NCBI GenBank assembly: GCA_903907995.1
Contig: CAIVQH010000040.1
Location: 1 to 64,000 of the forward strand
From: an uncultured Verrucomicrobiota bacterium
Lineage (GTDB): Bacteria; Verrucomicrobiota; Verrucomicrobiia; Limisphaerales; UBA9464
Direction: 5' to 3'
Length of the DNA: 64,000 bases
Position 1 is the first letter of the stretch. The number at the start of each line of letters is the position of its first letter. The notes under the pieces are model-generated. The model worked only from the letters and a program-made list of their open reading frames with translations. It made no database searches and was not told the origin of the DNA. Of the stretch, positions 8,389 to 18,559 are shown one piece after another. The position numbers and the translations under genes are program-made.

Positions 8389-9947
8389 GCGACGACGCCC
8401 CTCCGCCGGGCGGCGCGCCTGGTCCGGTTGTCTCCCCGCCGGTCCCGACCAGCCCAGCCGGGGCACGCCCGGGCCGTTCCGCGTTCCTCTGGCGGCTGCC
8501 GTGGAAACTGCCGCTGCTGGCACAAATCATCGGCTGGTTTTTCCTGAACCTGGTGCTACTCGCTGCCGGAGCCTGGCTGTTCGTGCGCTCAGAGCTGCGC
8601 CTGGGACCCCTGCTGGCCGGCCTCGCGACCCAGCGCGCCCTGCCCGCGGTCGAGACCATGGTCATCGAGCTGCGCGACCGCCCCCGGGCCGACTGGGACG
8701 CGATGCTGGAGCGCTTTGGCCGCGTCTATGGCGTCCAATTGCTGCTCCTGCACGGCAACGGCAGCCGCGTGGCCGGCCCGGAGATCACGCTGCCCGAGCC
8801 GGTGCGCGCCTGGATGCAGGCACGGGAAGGCCTGCGCGGCGAGCCGCCCCCCTCCGAAAACCGCCCGCCTCCCCCGGAGGAGTTGCGCCGGCGTCCGCTG
8901 ACCCCTGTGTTCCTGCACACCTCGGCCCCCTCCTGCTACTGGCTGCTGCTCGAAGCGCCGCTGCCCGATCCCGACGAACACCGGCCGCTGCGGCTGGCCA
9001 TCCGCTCGGAATCGCTCGGTGCCGGCGGGCTGTTCTTCGACTTCCGGCCGTGGCTCTGGGCGGGTTCGTCCGTGATGGTGCTGTCGGTGCTGTGGTGGAT
9101 TCCCTTCGTGCGGAGCATCACCCGCGCCCTCTCCCGGGTCACGGCGGCCACCGAGCAGATCGCCGGCGGCCGGTTCGAGGTCGCGCTGGACGAGGGGCGC
9201 GGGGACGAGCTGGGCCGGCTGGCCGGCGCGATCAACCGCATGTCGGCGCGCCTCGTCCACTTCGTCACCGGGCAGAAGCGCTTCCTCGGCGACATCGCGC
9301 ACGAGCTGTGCGCCCCGCTGTCGCGGATGCAGCTGGCCATCGGCGTGCTCGAGCAGCGCGCCGACGAGCGCCAGCGCGAATACGTGGAGGATGTGCGCGA
9401 GGAGCTGCAGCACATGTCCGCCCTGGTGAACGAGCTGCTGTCCTTCTCCCGGGCCGGCATCACCGGCCGCGAGGTGCCGCTTTCCTCCGTGCCGCTGCAC
9501 CCGCTGGTGGACCGGGTGCTCGCCCGCGAATCCCTGCCCGCCGACCGCGCGCGGATCACGGTGCCGCCGGGACTCGCCGTGCTGGCCGAGCCGGAACTGC
9601 TCGCCCGCTGCCTCGGCAACCTGGTGCGCAACGCCCTCCGCCACGCCGGCACCGCGGAGGGTCCGGTCGAGATTTCCGCGCGGCCCCACGAAGGCTGGGT
9701 GGAAATCTCGGTCGCCGACCACGGCCCCGGCGTGCCGACGGAGTCGCTGGACCGCATCTTCGAGCCGTTCTACCGCGTGGACGTCTCGCGCCAGCGCGAG
9801 ACCGGCGGCGTCGGCCTCGGCCTGGCCATCGTGAAGACCTGCCTCCAGGCCTGCGGCGGCCGGGTTTCCGCCCGCAACCGCGAACCGCACGGGCTGGAGG
9901 TGGTGCTCGTGCTGGCCCGGGCCCGCGATTCCGTCCCGCCGGAGTGA
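8385..9947 (+). CDS. Sensor histidine kinase (CpxA-like)
   Basis: A 520-residue membrane kinase. A proline-rich N-terminal tail precedes TM1 (about 45-70, IIGWFFLNLVLLAAGAWLF), a periplasmic segment of about 150 residues with proline-rich PPSENRPPPPEELRRRP, TM2 (WAGSSVMVLSVLWWIPFV), and a HAMP linker. The H-box is GDIAHELCAPLSRMQLAIG; E-L-C-x-P-L is the CpxA-type variant of the usual E-L-R-T-P-L. The ATPase domain has N box LVRNALRHA, G1 VADHGPGVP and G2 TGGVGLGLAIVK. It overlaps the response regulator by 4 bases and is its evident partner. The small sensor region has no recognised ligand domain. Confidence 0.93.
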   Translation: MSDDAPPPGGAPGPVVSPPVPTSPAGARPGRSAFLWRLPWKLPLLAQIIGWFFLNLVLLAAGAWLFVRSELRLGPLLAGLATQRALPAVETMVIELRDRPRADWDAMLERFGRVYGVQLLLLHGNGSRVAGPEITLPEPVRAWMQAREGLRGEPPPSENRPPPPEELRRRPLTPVFLHTSAPSCYWLLLEAPLPDPDEHRPLRLAIRSESLGAGGLFFDFRPWLWAGSSVMVLSVLWWIPFVRSITRALSRVTAATEQIAGGRFEVALDEGRGDELGRLAGAINRMSARLVHFVTGQKRFLGDIAHELCAPLSRMQLAIGVLEQRADERQREYVEDVREELQHMSALVNELLSFSRAGITGREVPLSSVPLHPLVDRVLARESLPADRARITVPPGLAVLAEPELLARCLGNLVRNALRHAGTAEGPVEISARPHEGWVEISVADHGPGVPTESLDRIFEPFYRVDVSRQRETGGVGLGLAIVKTCLQACGGRVSARNREPHGLEVVLVLARARDSVPPE

Positions 9948-10092
9948 GCGGCACCCAGGTCCAGGCGATTCAATCGGCTACAGAATTTCTGCTGGCGCTC
10001 CAGCCGACGAAGGATCAGAGATGCCGAATTGGATCGTTGACGAATGACCTCCGGCCTTGCGCCGAGCCGCAGATCGTAAGCACCTTGCCGAC

Positions 10093-10470
10093 ATGGCATA
10101 TTTCATTGTTCTCGCACGGGAGATCGAAGGCTTGGACACCGGCATGGATGGCAAACGCCTCGCGAGCCATATTGAGGCGCTGGACGAGGCCGCCCATGCT
10201 TCGGGCATTCGGCCATTGTCCGAATTTTTCAGCGCCGACCCGGAGGAAGGCGCGGATTTTTTGGCAGGCGAGGGCGTTGATCCCGGTGAAATTGAGCTGG
10301 CTCCGCTTCAGCAGTTTTCCGCCCAGGAGGGCCTGGAAGCAGTCAGAGCCTTACTTTTGTTGCCGGTGACCCAGGCGGAAGACGTCGCCCCAGATTTGCG
10401 TGAGTGCGAGCGCATCTTGGAAGTTGCCGCGCAACACGGAGTTGGTTGGCACTTTGAAATCGATTTCTGA
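10093..10470 (+). CDS. Conserved hypothetical protein, 125 aa
   Basis: A soluble protein beginning MAYFIVLAREIEGLDTGMDG and ending GWHFEIDF; it resembles small uncharacterised proteins that start with MAYFIVL and have a GLD-TxxxGK stretch. It has no signal peptide and no membrane segment. The middle is acidic (SADPEEGADF). I chose ATG 10093 rather than an upstream in-frame start because the family-like beta strand begins there. The next gene follows after 20 bases with AAGGAG overlapping this stop, so the two are likely co-transcribed. Function unknown. Confidence 0.65.
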   Translation: MAYFIVLAREIEGLDTGMDGKRLASHIEALDEAAHASGIRPLSEFFSADPEEGADFLAGEGVDPGEIELAPLQQFSAQEGLEAVRALLLLPVTQAEDVAPDLRECERILEVAAQHGVGWHFEIDF

Positions 10471-10490
10471 AGGAGAACCTGAGGCTATAA

Positions 10491-11006
10491 ATGACCCCGT
10501 TCAGCACAGGCCTGTCGCTCTGGAAACGAATTGCTCTGATTCTGGGGATTCTTGCGGCCATCGTGACCGTACTCTTTGGCTATGCTCTCTATGTGACGGT
10601 AAATGTCGTAATTCCCGAGTCCTACTGCTCGTGGATGACAGGGGATCTGCTGGTGAGATATTTGCAAATCCACACGAATCAATGGCCCAGAAACTGGGAC
10701 GATCTGGCCTCGGTGACCAATGATCCTGGACCATTGTCCCAATATGTGGCCGTGGAGAATTTGCGGCAAACCGTGAAGATCGACTGGCAGGTTGATGTCA
10801 GGCAGTTGCAGCAGATGGCTCGCAACGACAGCAATGTCACCCTGCGCGTGGTCACCCGTCTGGATGGTTCACGTCTCAAGTCGAGCTGGGGGGCGGATAC
10901 CGAACCCAACGCCAAAATCCTGCGCTATCTGCAGGCGTCCTTGGGGACGAATGGCGGCGTGCCCGGGCCGGTGCTGACACACCCTTCCGCTTCGCCCAAT
11001 CCCTGA
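10491..11006 (+). CDS. Hypothetical single-pass membrane protein, 171 aa
   Basis: One N-terminal membrane helix ([20 protein letters not shown], about residues 14-35) anchors a roughly 130-residue soluble part that presumably faces the periplasm. The soluble part has [10 protein letters not shown], which resembles short alpha/beta segments in verrucomicrobial pilin-like and DUF proteins, but I recognise no named domain. The end is Pro/Ser rich. A Shine-Dalgarno-like AAGGAG lies about 16 bases before the ATG, at the stop of the preceding gene. Function unknown. Confidence 0.6.
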   Translation: MTPFSTGLSLWKRIALILGILAAIVTVLFGYALYVTVNVVIPESYCSWMTGDLLVRYLQIHTNQWPRNWDDLASVTNDPGPLSQYVAVENLRQTVKIDWQVDVRQLQQMARNDSNVTLRVVTRLDGSRLKSSWGADTEPNAKILRYLQASLGTNGGVPGPVLTHPSASPNP

Positions 11007-11145
11007 GGGCTTCTTCCGGCCGCACGCGGGCCATTGGCATTCCTGCGCGGAGCGGAAGTGCCCACTGTGCCGGGCTTGTGCCGCCGCCCGGCAATCGCCG
11101 ACAAGACGCGGGCCATGTGCCGCGTCACGCTGTCGCCACCAATCC

Positions 11146-12096
11146 ATGAGCGTGCAGCGTGTGCAAATCATCGACTCCCATACCGGGGGCGAACCGACCC
11201 GGGTGGTGATCGCCGGCGGGCCGGACCTGGGCAAGGGCTCGGTCGCGGACCGACAGAAGGTGTTTCGCAGGAAGCATGACCGCTTCCGCTCCGCCGTGGT
11301 CAACGAGCCACGCGGCTCGGACGTGCTGGTCGGCGCGCTGCTCGTGGAGCCCGCCGACAAGACCTGCGTGGCCGGAGTGATTTTCTTCAACAACGTCGGC
11401 TGCCTCGGCATGTGCGGCCATGGCACCATCGGCCTGATCGCCACCCTGGCGCATCTGGGCCGGATCAAACCGGGCGAGCACCGGATCGAGACCTCCGTGG
11501 GCGTCGTCACCACGACCCTGCACACCGACGGCTCGGTGTCGGTCGCGAATGTGCCCAGCTACCGCCACGCCCAGCGCGTCACCGTGGAAGTGCCCGGCCA
11601 CGGCATGGTTTTCGGCGACATCGCGTGGGGCGGCAACTGGTTCTATCTGGTGGAAGGTCACGGTGAAAAACTGGACCTCGCCAACGCCGAACGGCTCACC
11701 GAATTCACCTGGCAGATCCGCCAGGCGCTGCAGCGGAACAGGATCACCGGCGCGCGCGGCGGCGAGATCGACCACATCGAGCTCTTCGGCAAGGCGCGCT
11801 CGGCCAAGGCGCAGTCGCGCAACTTCGTGCTCTGTCCCGGCAAGGCCTACGACCGTTCGCCCTGCGGCACCGGCACCAGCGCCAAGCTCGCCTGCCTGGC
11901 CGCCGACGGAAAACTCGCCGCCGGCGCCAAGTGGATTCAGGAGAGCATCCTCGGGAGCACCTTCACCGGCAGCTACCAGTGGCTCGACCGCGCGGCGGGC
12001 ACAATCGCGCCGACGATTTCGGGCCGCGCCTTCGTCAACAGCGAGATCACCCTGCTGCTCAACGAGCACGATCCCTTCTGCTGGGGCATTCGGTAA
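11146..12096 (+). CDS. Proline racemase family; likely 4-hydroxyproline epimerase
   Basis: A 316-residue PLP-independent racemase/epimerase using two active-site cysteines. Both are present: Cys90 in [12 protein letters not shown] and Cys240 in [11 protein letters not shown]. The N-terminus [14 protein letters not shown] is the family hallmark. In this family the MCGHGTIG form is common in trans-4-hydroxy-L-proline epimerases, which produce cis-4-hydroxy-D-proline for catabolism; proline racemases proper and dehydratases share the fold, so substrate is uncertain. No other hydroxyproline catabolic gene (dehydrogenase, deaminase, semialdehyde dehydrogenase) is adjacent. The enzyme is cytoplasmic. 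It is followed by a palindromic repeat at 12121-12197. Confidence 0.85.
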   Translation: MSVQRVQIIDSHTGGEPTRVVIAGGPDLGKGSVADRQKVFRRKHDRFRSAVVNEPRGSDVLVGALLVEPADKTCVAGVIFFNNVGCLGMCGHGTIGLIATLAHLGRIKPGEHRIETSVGVVTTTLHTDGSVSVANVPSYRHAQRVTVEVPGHGMVFGDIAWGGNWFYLVEGHGEKLDLANAERLTEFTWQIRQALQRNRITGARGGEIDHIELFGKARSAKAQSRNFVLCPGKAYDRSPCGTGTSAKLACLAADGKLAAGAKWIQESILGSTFTGSYQWLDRAAGTIAPTISGRAFVNSEITLLLNEHDPFCWGIR

Positions 12097-12120
12097 TTCC
12101 CGCCGTCCCGCATCGCTATT

Positions 12121-12197
12121 CGGAGCGCGGATGGTCTCATCGGCGTGCATGCGACCACGGGTGGGGTGGCCACGCGGATGTGACCATCCGCGCTCCG
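12121..12197. repeat. Intergenic inverted repeat (REP-like)
   Basis: Perfect 16-bp arms: CGGAGCGCGGATGGTC at 12121-12136 and its complement at 12182-12197, separated by 45 bases. It starts 24 bases after the epimerase stop. No T run follows, so it is more like a REP/MITE element than a terminator. Confidence 0.8.
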
Positions 12198-12264
12198 TTG
12201 ATTGCGGCTTGAATGCCGGTTGAATCGGAGGCCAGCTACGGGAGTCATCCATCGTACTCGTGCC

Positions 12265-13581
12265 ATGAATCCACGCCGTTCCCTCCTCGCCCTGACGCTG
12301 GCCGTGTTCGCCCTGCCCGCGCTCCATGCCGCCGACTACACGCTGCACACCTTCAAACGCATCCAGCTCAGCGACCAGTTCTGGTGCGAAGGCGCAAGCT
12401 TTGCCGATTTCAACAACGACGGCGTGAACGACATCGTGTCGGGCCCGTGGTGGTACGAGGGGCCGGGCTTCACCAACAAGCACGAGCTGTACGCGCCGAC
12501 CACGACCTTCCAGCTCCAGCTCGGGCCGATGACGTCGGTGACCGTGCCCGGCTTTGAGGGCGCGTTGGGAAACAAGAACACCTACTCGGACAATTTCTTC
12601 GCCTTCCCCTACGACTTCAACCACGACGGCTGGATGGATGTGCTCATCATCGGCTTCCCCGGCCAGCAGACGGTGTGGTTTGAGAACCCGAAGACGCCGG
12701 ACCAGCACTGGACCCGCCACGTCATCTTCGAGCAGACCGACAACGAATCCCCGACCTTTGCCGACCTGACAGGCGACGGGAAACCGGAGCTGGTGTGCAT
12801 CACCAAGGGCGCCTACGGCTACGCCACCCCGGACTGGTCCGATCCGGCCAAACCCTGGACGTGGCACCGGATCTCGCCCGACAAGGGCTACGGCAACTTC
12901 ACGCACGGCATGGGCCTCGGCGACCTCAACGGCGACGGACGTCTCGACCTCATCGAAAAGGACGGCTGGTGGGAACAGCCGGCTTCGCTCGCGGGCGATC
13001 CGGAATGGAAGTTCCACCCGGGGCCGTTCGGCCTCGGCGGCTCGCAGATGATCGCTTACGACGTGAACGGCGACGGCCTGCCCGACGTGGTGACGGCGCT
13101 CACCGCGCACGCGTTTGGCCTCGCATGGTTTGAACAGGTGCGCACGGGCGGCGAGATCACCTTCAAGGAGCACATCATCATGAACAAGGAGCCGCGCGAG
13201 AACCGCTACGGGCTGAAATTCACCGAGCTGCACTCGCTGGACCTCGTGGACATGGATGGGGACGGCCTGAAGGACATCGTGACCGGCAAGCGCTTCTGGT
13301 CGCACGGGCGCACGGGCGATCCGGACCGCAACATGGCCGCCGTGGCATACTGGTTCCAGCTCGTGCGCGGGCCGGGCGGATCAGTGGACTTCGTGCCCCA
13401 TCTCATCGACGACAATTCCGGCGTCGGCACGCAGCTCGTGGTCGGCGACGTGAACAAGGACGGTCTGCCCGACCTCGTCGTCGGCAACAAGAAAGGCACG
13501 TTCGTCCATCTCCACGAAAAGAGGACCGTCTCCCAGGCAGAATGGGAAAAGGCGCAGCCCAAGCCGGTAGCCGCGCCATAA
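12265..13581 (+). CDS. Secreted FG-GAP/VCBS-repeat protein
   Basis: A 438-residue exported protein with signal peptide MNPRRSLLALTLAVFALPAL ending HAA. Repeats with a calcium-binding D-x-N-x-D-G pattern occur throughout: FADFNNDGVNDIVSG, DFNHDGWMDVLI, DLTGDGKPELV, DLNGDGRLDLIEKDG, DVNGDGLPDVV, DMDGDGLKDIV and DVNKDGLPDLVVG. This predicts a seven-bladed FG-GAP beta-propeller outside the cytoplasm. Such proteins are expanded in Verrucomicrobiota and often lie next to DUF1549/DUF1501 modules, as here (module starts 208 bases downstream). I chose ATG 12265 because it begins the signal peptide. Specific ligand unknown. Confidence 0.85.
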   Translation: MNPRRSLLALTLAVFALPALHAADYTLHTFKRIQLSDQFWCEGASFADFNNDGVNDIVSGPWWYEGPGFTNKHELYAPTTTFQLQLGPMTSVTVPGFEGALGNKNTYSDNFFAFPYDFNHDGWMDVLIIGFPGQQTVWFENPKTPDQHWTRHVIFEQTDNESPTFADLTGDGKPELVCITKGAYGYATPDWSDPAKPWTWHRISPDKGYGNFTHGMGLGDLNGDGRLDLIEKDGWWEQPASLAGDPEWKFHPGPFGLGGSQMIAYDVNGDGLPDVVTALTAHAFGLAWFEQVRTGGEITFKEHIIMNKEPRENRYGLKFTELHSLDLVDMDGDGLKDIVTGKRFWSHGRTGDPDRNMAAVAYWFQLVRGPGGSVDFVPHLIDDNSGVGTQLVVGDVNKDGLPDLVVGNKKGTFVHLHEKRTVSQAEWEKAQPKPVAAP

Positions 13582-13789
13582 GGCCGCCGTTGGCGGGGAT
13601 CGGTCGTTTCTTGGCCATCTTTTGCCTCGCGATGCACTCGGATGGCGGGGATCGGCACCATCAGCTACTCTCACCCGGGACGTGACAACGAATTCACCGT
13701 GAAGAAGCATCGCGGCTGAACGTCCCATTTTCATGCGCCTCGACCGGAACGGGTCCGGTTGTCGGCGCACCGGTCGGAGTCGCAGCACT

Positions 13790-16700
13790 ATGACGGATTT
13801 TCGTGCAACAGTTCATCGGTACGGTTCGGGTTTGCTGACAGCGGCGGCGCTGGCCTGCGTGCTGGATGGTGCCACCGCGTCCGCCCAGGCCGCAGCCGCC
13901 GGCCAGATCGTGTTCAACCGCGACATCCGGCCGATCCTTTCGGAGAACTGCTTCCACTGCCACGGCCCCGATCCTGGCTCCCGCAAGGCCGGCCTGCGTC
14001 TCGACACCCGCGAGGGGGTCTTCGCCGTGACCAAGAAGGATGGGCCCGTGGTCACGCCCGGCCAGCCCGACAAGAGCGTTCTCTGGCGGCGCGTCATGAC
14101 GTCGGACAAAGACGACCTGATGCCCCCCCCGGAGACGCATAAAGAGCTGAAACCGGAGGAGCGCGAGGCGCTGAAGCGCTGGATCGCCCAGGGTGCCCCC
14201 TGGCAGCCCCATTGGTCGTTCATCAAGCCGGAGCGCGCGGCGGTGCCCGCGCCCAAGGTGCCCGTCGCGAAGTCCAAGACCTCGCCGATCCGCAATCCGA
14301 TCGACGCCTTTGTGGCGGCCAAGCTCGCCGAGAAGAAGCTGGCGATGAACCCCGAGGCCGACCGGCGCACCCTGGCGCGCCGCCTGTCGCTCGATCTCAC
14401 CGGGCTACCGCCGAAGTCGGAAGAGGTCGAGGCCTTCGTCAACGACAAGTCGCCGAACTACTACGAGAAGTACGTTCACGCGCTGATGGATTCGCCGCAG
14501 TGGGGCGAGCACCGCGCCCGCTACTGGCTCGATGCCGCGCGCTACGCTGACACCCACGGGTACCACTTCGACAACTACCGCGAGATGTGGCCCTACCGCG
14601 ACTGGGTCATCCACGCCTTCAACCGGAACGAGCCCTTCGACCGCTTCGTGGTCGAGCAGCTCGCGGGCGATCTGCTGCCCAATCCGACCGACGACCAGAT
14701 GATCGCCACCGGCTTCCACCGGTGCAACATGACCACGAACGAGGGTGGCACCATCGAGGAGGAGAACCTCGCGATCTACGCCAGCGACCGCGTCGCCACG
14801 ACCGGCTGGGTCTTCCTCGGCCTCACGGCGAACTGCGCCGCGTGCCACGACCACAAGTTCGATCCGATCACGCAGAAGGATTATTACTCACTGGCCGCGT
14901 TCTTCCGGAACACCAAGCAGGGCGGCCTCGACGGCAACGTCAAGGACTCCAACCCGAGCGTCCTCGTGCCGCAGAACGACGCCGATCTCGGACGCTGGAA
15001 GGCGCTGCCCGATGAGATCACCGCGGGCAAGACACGAGTTGAGGACCGCCGCAAGGCGGCCCAGCCCGACTTCGACCAGTGGCTGGCCGGCGCGAAGGCG
15101 GCGGACTTTGATGCCAAGGTCACCGCTAATGGCCTCGTGCTGCACGCACCGCTGAATGACGGCGCGGGCGATGAGATCAACGGCCTGACGACACAGCCGG
15201 CTAAGTTCAAGGCCGACGGCACGGTAACCTGGAAACCCGAGGGCAAGCTGGGACCGGCCCCGGTGATCAAGGCGGGAGCCAATTTCAACCTCGGCGACGT
15301 GGGCGATTTCGAGCGGGACCAGGCCTTCAGCTATGGCGCCTGGGTGAATGCGCCCGCCGGCCACAACGATGCCGTGCTCGCCCGCATGGATCAGGGCAAC
15401 GATTACCGGGGTTGGGATCTCTTCGCCTCGGACCGCAATTACGCCGTCCACATCGTCAACAAGTGGCCGGACAACGCGCTCAAGGTCGTCACCGAGGGCA
15501 ACCCGATGAAGCCCGGAGAATGGCAGCACGTCTTCGTGACCTACGACGGCTCCGGCAAGCCCGCCGGGCTGAAGGTGTTCATCGACGGCAAGCCGGCAAA
15601 GCTGAAGACCGAGGTGGACAAGCTTTCCGCGACCATCCGCACCACCGTGCCGCTGCGCGTCGGCCAGCGCAGCAAGGATCAGGTGCTCACCGACGCAATG
15701 GTGCAGGACGTGCGCGTTTACAACCGGCGACTGGAAGAGTCGGAAGTAGCCGACCTTGCCGCGAACAGTGTTCCGCGCGCGCTCCTGGCCGTGGCCACCG
15801 ACAAACGCAGCGCAGGTCAACGCCAGTCGCTCTTCGAATATTTCCTCGGCAATCGTGACGAATCTTTCCAAAAGGCCACCGGCGATCTGGCCAGGCTCGA
15901 GGCTGAGAAGGAAGCCATCCGCCAGCGTAATCCGGTCACGCACATCCAGATCGAGAAGACGGACTCGATGCCGATGGCGAACATCCTGTTCCGCGGCCAG
16001 TACGATCAGAAGAAGGACCAGGTGGTGGCCAACACACCGTCCTTCCTGCCACCGATGGCCGCCGGCTCGCAAACCAACCGCCTCGGCCTCGCGCAGTGGC
16101 TGATCGCCCCGGAAAATCCGCTCATGGCGCGCGTGACGGTGAACCGCTTCTGGCAGGAGCTCTTCGGTGTCGGCCTCGTGAAGACGACCGAGGACTTCGG
16201 CATCATGGGCGAGACTCCCCTGAATCAGGAGCTGCTCGACTGGCTCGCCGTTGAGTTCCGCGAAAGCGGCTGGGATGTGAAGCACCTCTTCGAGCTGATG
16301 GTCATGTCCTCCGCCTACCGGCAAGGCGAGCAGGCCTCGCCGGAGAAGCTGGACAAGGATCCGGGCAACCGCCTGCTCAGCCGCGGGCCGCGCTTCCGCA
16401 TGGACGCCGAAATGGTGCGCGACTACGCCCTCGCCGCAAGCGGCCTGCTCGTGCCGAAGATCGGCGGCCCCAGCGTGAAGCCCTACCAGCCCGACGGCGT
16501 GTGGGAGCCGGTCGCCATGCCCGAGAGCAACACCAAGATATACAAGCACGATTCCGGCGAGGCGCTCTACCGCCGCAGCCTCTACACCTTCTGGAAGCGG
16601 GCCGCCCCGCCGGCCAGCATGGACGTCTTCAACGCGCCCAGCCGCGAGACCTCCTGCACCCGGCGCGAGCGCACCGACACACCGTTGCAGGCGCTCGTCA

Positions 16701-17023
16701 CGCTCAACGACCCGCAGTTCATCGAGGCCGCCCGGCATCTTGCCGAGGAGGCGCTGACCACCAGCTCCGGCAACACCAACCGCGCGGTGGAAATCATGTC
16801 CCGCCGCCTCTTGGCGCGGCCGCTCAACGCCACCGAGCAAAAGGTGGTGAACGGCACGCTGGCGACGCTGGAAAGCTTCTATGCTGGCCAGCCCGACGAG
16901 GCGAAGAAGCTCGTGACCGTCGGCGACTCCAAGCCGGACGCGAAGATCCCCGCCCCGCAGCTGGCGGCGATGACGATGCTCGCGAACCAGCTGCTGAACC
17001 TGGATGAAGTCTTGAACAAGTAG
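13790..17023 (+). CDS. DUF1549-DUF1553 cytochrome protein with LamG insert (module A)
   Basis: A 1077-residue exported protein of PVC bacteria. Order: signal peptide ending ASAQ; PSCyt1 heme domain with CFHCH (54-58) and FNRDIRPILSENC; PSCyt2/DUF1549 with [28 protein letters not shown] and a second heme motif in NCAACHDHKFDP; a LamG-type domain (FEAD-like beta region, VQDVRVYNRRLEESEV); then PSD1/DUF1553 with RVTVNRFWQELFGVGLV, SSAYRQ and RRERTDTPLQALVTLNDP. The function of these proteins is not established; they are always paired with DUF1501 proteins and are proposed to act in periplasmic oxidation linked to polysaccharide use. DUF1501 follows after 4 bases. I chose ATG 13790, which starts the signal peptide. 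Confidence 0.9.
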   Translation: MTDFRATVHRYGSGLLTAAALACVLDGATASAQAAAAGQIVFNRDIRPILSENCFHCHGPDPGSRKAGLRLDTREGVFAVTKKDGPVVTPGQPDKSVLWRRVMTSDKDDLMPPPETHKELKPEEREALKRWIAQGAPWQPHWSFIKPERAAVPAPKVPVAKSKTSPIRNPIDAFVAAKLAEKKLAMNPEADRRTLARRLSLDLTGLPPKSEEVEAFVNDKSPNYYEKYVHALMDSPQWGEHRARYWLDAARYADTHGYHFDNYREMWPYRDWVIHAFNRNEPFDRFVVEQLAGDLLPNPTDDQMIATGFHRCNMTTNEGGTIEEENLAIYASDRVATTGWVFLGLTANCAACHDHKFDPITQKDYYSLAAFFRNTKQGGLDGNVKDSNPSVLVPQNDADLGRWKALPDEITAGKTRVEDRRKAAQPDFDQWLAGAKAADFDAKVTANGLVLHAPLNDGAGDEINGLTTQPAKFKADGTVTWKPEGKLGPAPVIKAGANFNLGDVGDFERDQAFSYGAWVNAPAGHNDAVLARMDQGNDYRGWDLFASDRNYAVHIVNKWPDNALKVVTEGNPMKPGEWQHVFVTYDGSGKPAGLKVFIDGKPAKLKTEVDKLSATIRTTVPLRVGQRSKDQVLTDAMVQDVRVYNRRLEESEVADLAANSVPRALLAVATDKRSAGQRQSLFEYFLGNRDESFQKATGDLARLEAEKEAIRQRNPVTHIQIEKTDSMPMANILFRGQYDQKKDQVVANTPSFLPPMAAGSQTNRLGLAQWLIAPENPLMARVTVNRFWQELFGVGLVKTTEDFGIMGETPLNQELLDWLAVEFRESGWDVKHLFELMVMSSAYRQGEQASPEKLDKDPGNRLLSRGPRFRMDAEMVRDYALAASGLLVPKIGGPSVKPYQPDGVWEPVAMPESNTKIYKHDSGEALYRRSLYTFWKRAAPPASMDVFNAPSRETSCTRRERTDTPLQALVTLNDPQFIEAARHLAEEALTTSSGNTNRAVEIMSRRLLARPLNATEQKVVNGTLATLESFYAGQPDEAKKLVTVGDSKPDAKIPAPQLAAMTMLANQLLNLDEVLNK

Positions 17024-17027
17024 CCCT

Positions 17028-18497
17028 ATGAATCCCCTCTCCGAATTCCAGCGTCTCGAGACCCGCCGGCAGTTCTTCTCACGCGGCAAGAACGTGCTCG
17101 GCTATGCCGCGCTCGCGTCGCTGCTGGGCAAGAACTTTAACCTGCTGGGCGACACCGCGCCGGGCGCCGCGGGTCCTCATCTCCCTCTGCCGCATTTCGC
17201 ACCCAAGGCGAAGCGCGTCATCTACCTGCACATGGTTGGTGGCCCTTCGCAGATGGACCTTTGGGACTACAAGCCGCAGATGAACGACTGGTACGACAAG
17301 GATCTGCCTGCCAGCGTCCGCAACGGCCAGCGCCTCACGACGATGACCTCCGGCCAGACCCGGTTCCCCATCGCGCCGTCCAAATTCAAGTTCAGCCAGG
17401 TTGGCAGGAACGGCCTGTGGATGAACACCGAGCTGCTGCCCCATACGGCGAAAGTGGCCGATGACCTCTGCCTCATCCGCACGATGAACACCGAGGCCAT
17501 CAACCACGAGCCGGCCATCTGCTACATGCAGACCGGCAACCAGATCACGGGGCGTCCCTGCATCGGCTCGTGGGTCAGCTACGGGCTCGGCTCGATGAAC
17601 CAGAATCTGCCCACCTTCGTCGTGCTCGTCGCCGAGCCGACCAACAAGGAACAGATCCAGGCGATCAGCGCGCGGCTCTGGTCCAGTGGCTACCTATCAG
17701 GTGAGCACGCCGGCGTGTCCTTCCGCAGCGGCGGCGACCCAATCCTCTACATCAACAATCCGCCCGGCGTCACCACCGACCTGCGCCGTTCGCAGCTCGA
17801 CGGTTTGCGGTCGCTGAACGAGATGAACTATAAGGCCCTCGGCGATCCCGAGACGCACACGCGCATCCAGCAGTTCGAGATGGCCTTCCGTATGCAGGCC
17901 AGCGTACCCGAACTGACCAATGTCGCGAGCGAACCGGAGTCCACCTACCAGCTCTACGGCGAGTCCGCGAAGAAGCCCGGCTCCTTTGCCTACAGCGCGC
18001 TGCTGGCCCGCCGCCTCGTGGAGCGCGGCGTGCGCTTTGTGCAGGTGTACCTCAACAACTGGGACCACCACTCCAATGCCGGTGGCCGCCTGCCGTCGCA
18101 GTGCAAGGACATCGACCAGGCCACCTACGGCCTCATCACCGATCTCAAGGCGCGCGGCATGCTCGACGAGACGCTCATCATCTGGGGCGGCGAATTTGGC
18201 CGGACGATCTACAGCCAGGGCGGCCTCTCGCATGAGAACTACGGCCGCGACCATCACCCGCGCTGCTTCAGCATGTGGATGGCCGGCGGCGGCTCCCGCG
18301 GCGGCGCGATCTACGGTGAGACCGACGACTTCTCCTACAACATCGTGAAGGACCCCGTCCACGTGCGGGATTTCCACGCCACCGTCCTGCAACTGCTCGG
18401 CATGAACCACGAGCGCTTCACCTACAAGTACCAGGGCCTCGACCAGAAGCTCACCGGGGTCGAGGCGGCGAAGGTGATCAAGGAACTGATCGCCTGA
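17028..18497 (+). CDS. DUF1501 protein, Tat-exported sulfatase-like (module A)
   Basis: A 489-residue protein with a twin-arginine signal (ETRRQFFSRG, then a hydrophobic segment about 23-40). DUF1501 has an alkaline-phosphatase/sulfatase-like fold. Visible landmarks are [61 protein letters not shown] and GRDHHPRCFSMWMAGGG, where the Asp and His residues suit metal binding. It lies 4 bases after the DUF1549/1553 gene, so the two form one operon and probably act together in the periplasm; Tat export fits a cofactor- or metal-loaded protein. The catalytic reaction is unknown. Confidence 0.9.
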   Translation: MNPLSEFQRLETRRQFFSRGKNVLGYAALASLLGKNFNLLGDTAPGAAGPHLPLPHFAPKAKRVIYLHMVGGPSQMDLWDYKPQMNDWYDKDLPASVRNGQRLTTMTSGQTRFPIAPSKFKFSQVGRNGLWMNTELLPHTAKVADDLCLIRTMNTEAINHEPAICYMQTGNQITGRPCIGSWVSYGLGSMNQNLPTFVVLVAEPTNKEQIQAISARLWSSGYLSGEHAGVSFRSGGDPILYINNPPGVTTDLRRSQLDGLRSLNEMNYKALGDPETHTRIQQFEMAFRMQASVPELTNVASEPESTYQLYGESAKKPGSFAYSALLARRLVERGVRFVQVYLNNWDHHSNAGGRLPSQCKDIDQATYGLITDLKARGMLDETLIIWGGEFGRTIYSQGGLSHENYGRDHHPRCFSMWMAGGGSRGGAIYGETDDFSYNIVKDPVHVRDFHATVLQLLGMNHERFTYKYQGLDQKLTGVEAAKVIKELIA

Positions 18498-18559
18498 GTG
18501 CCGCTAAGCCGGCGGTTTTCCCAGACCTCGTCAAAAGGGAGTGAAGGCGGGCGGCCCGG

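Noticed and set aside
8501-10369. Plus-strand Arg/Ala-rich frame of 622 codons overlapping the sensor kinase
   Set aside because: Out-of-frame shadow; extreme Arg/Ala/Pro content and no homology.
18500-18525. Possible hairpin with TTTT after the module A DUF1501 gene
   Set aside because: The stem is short and poorly paired; not a convincing terminator.
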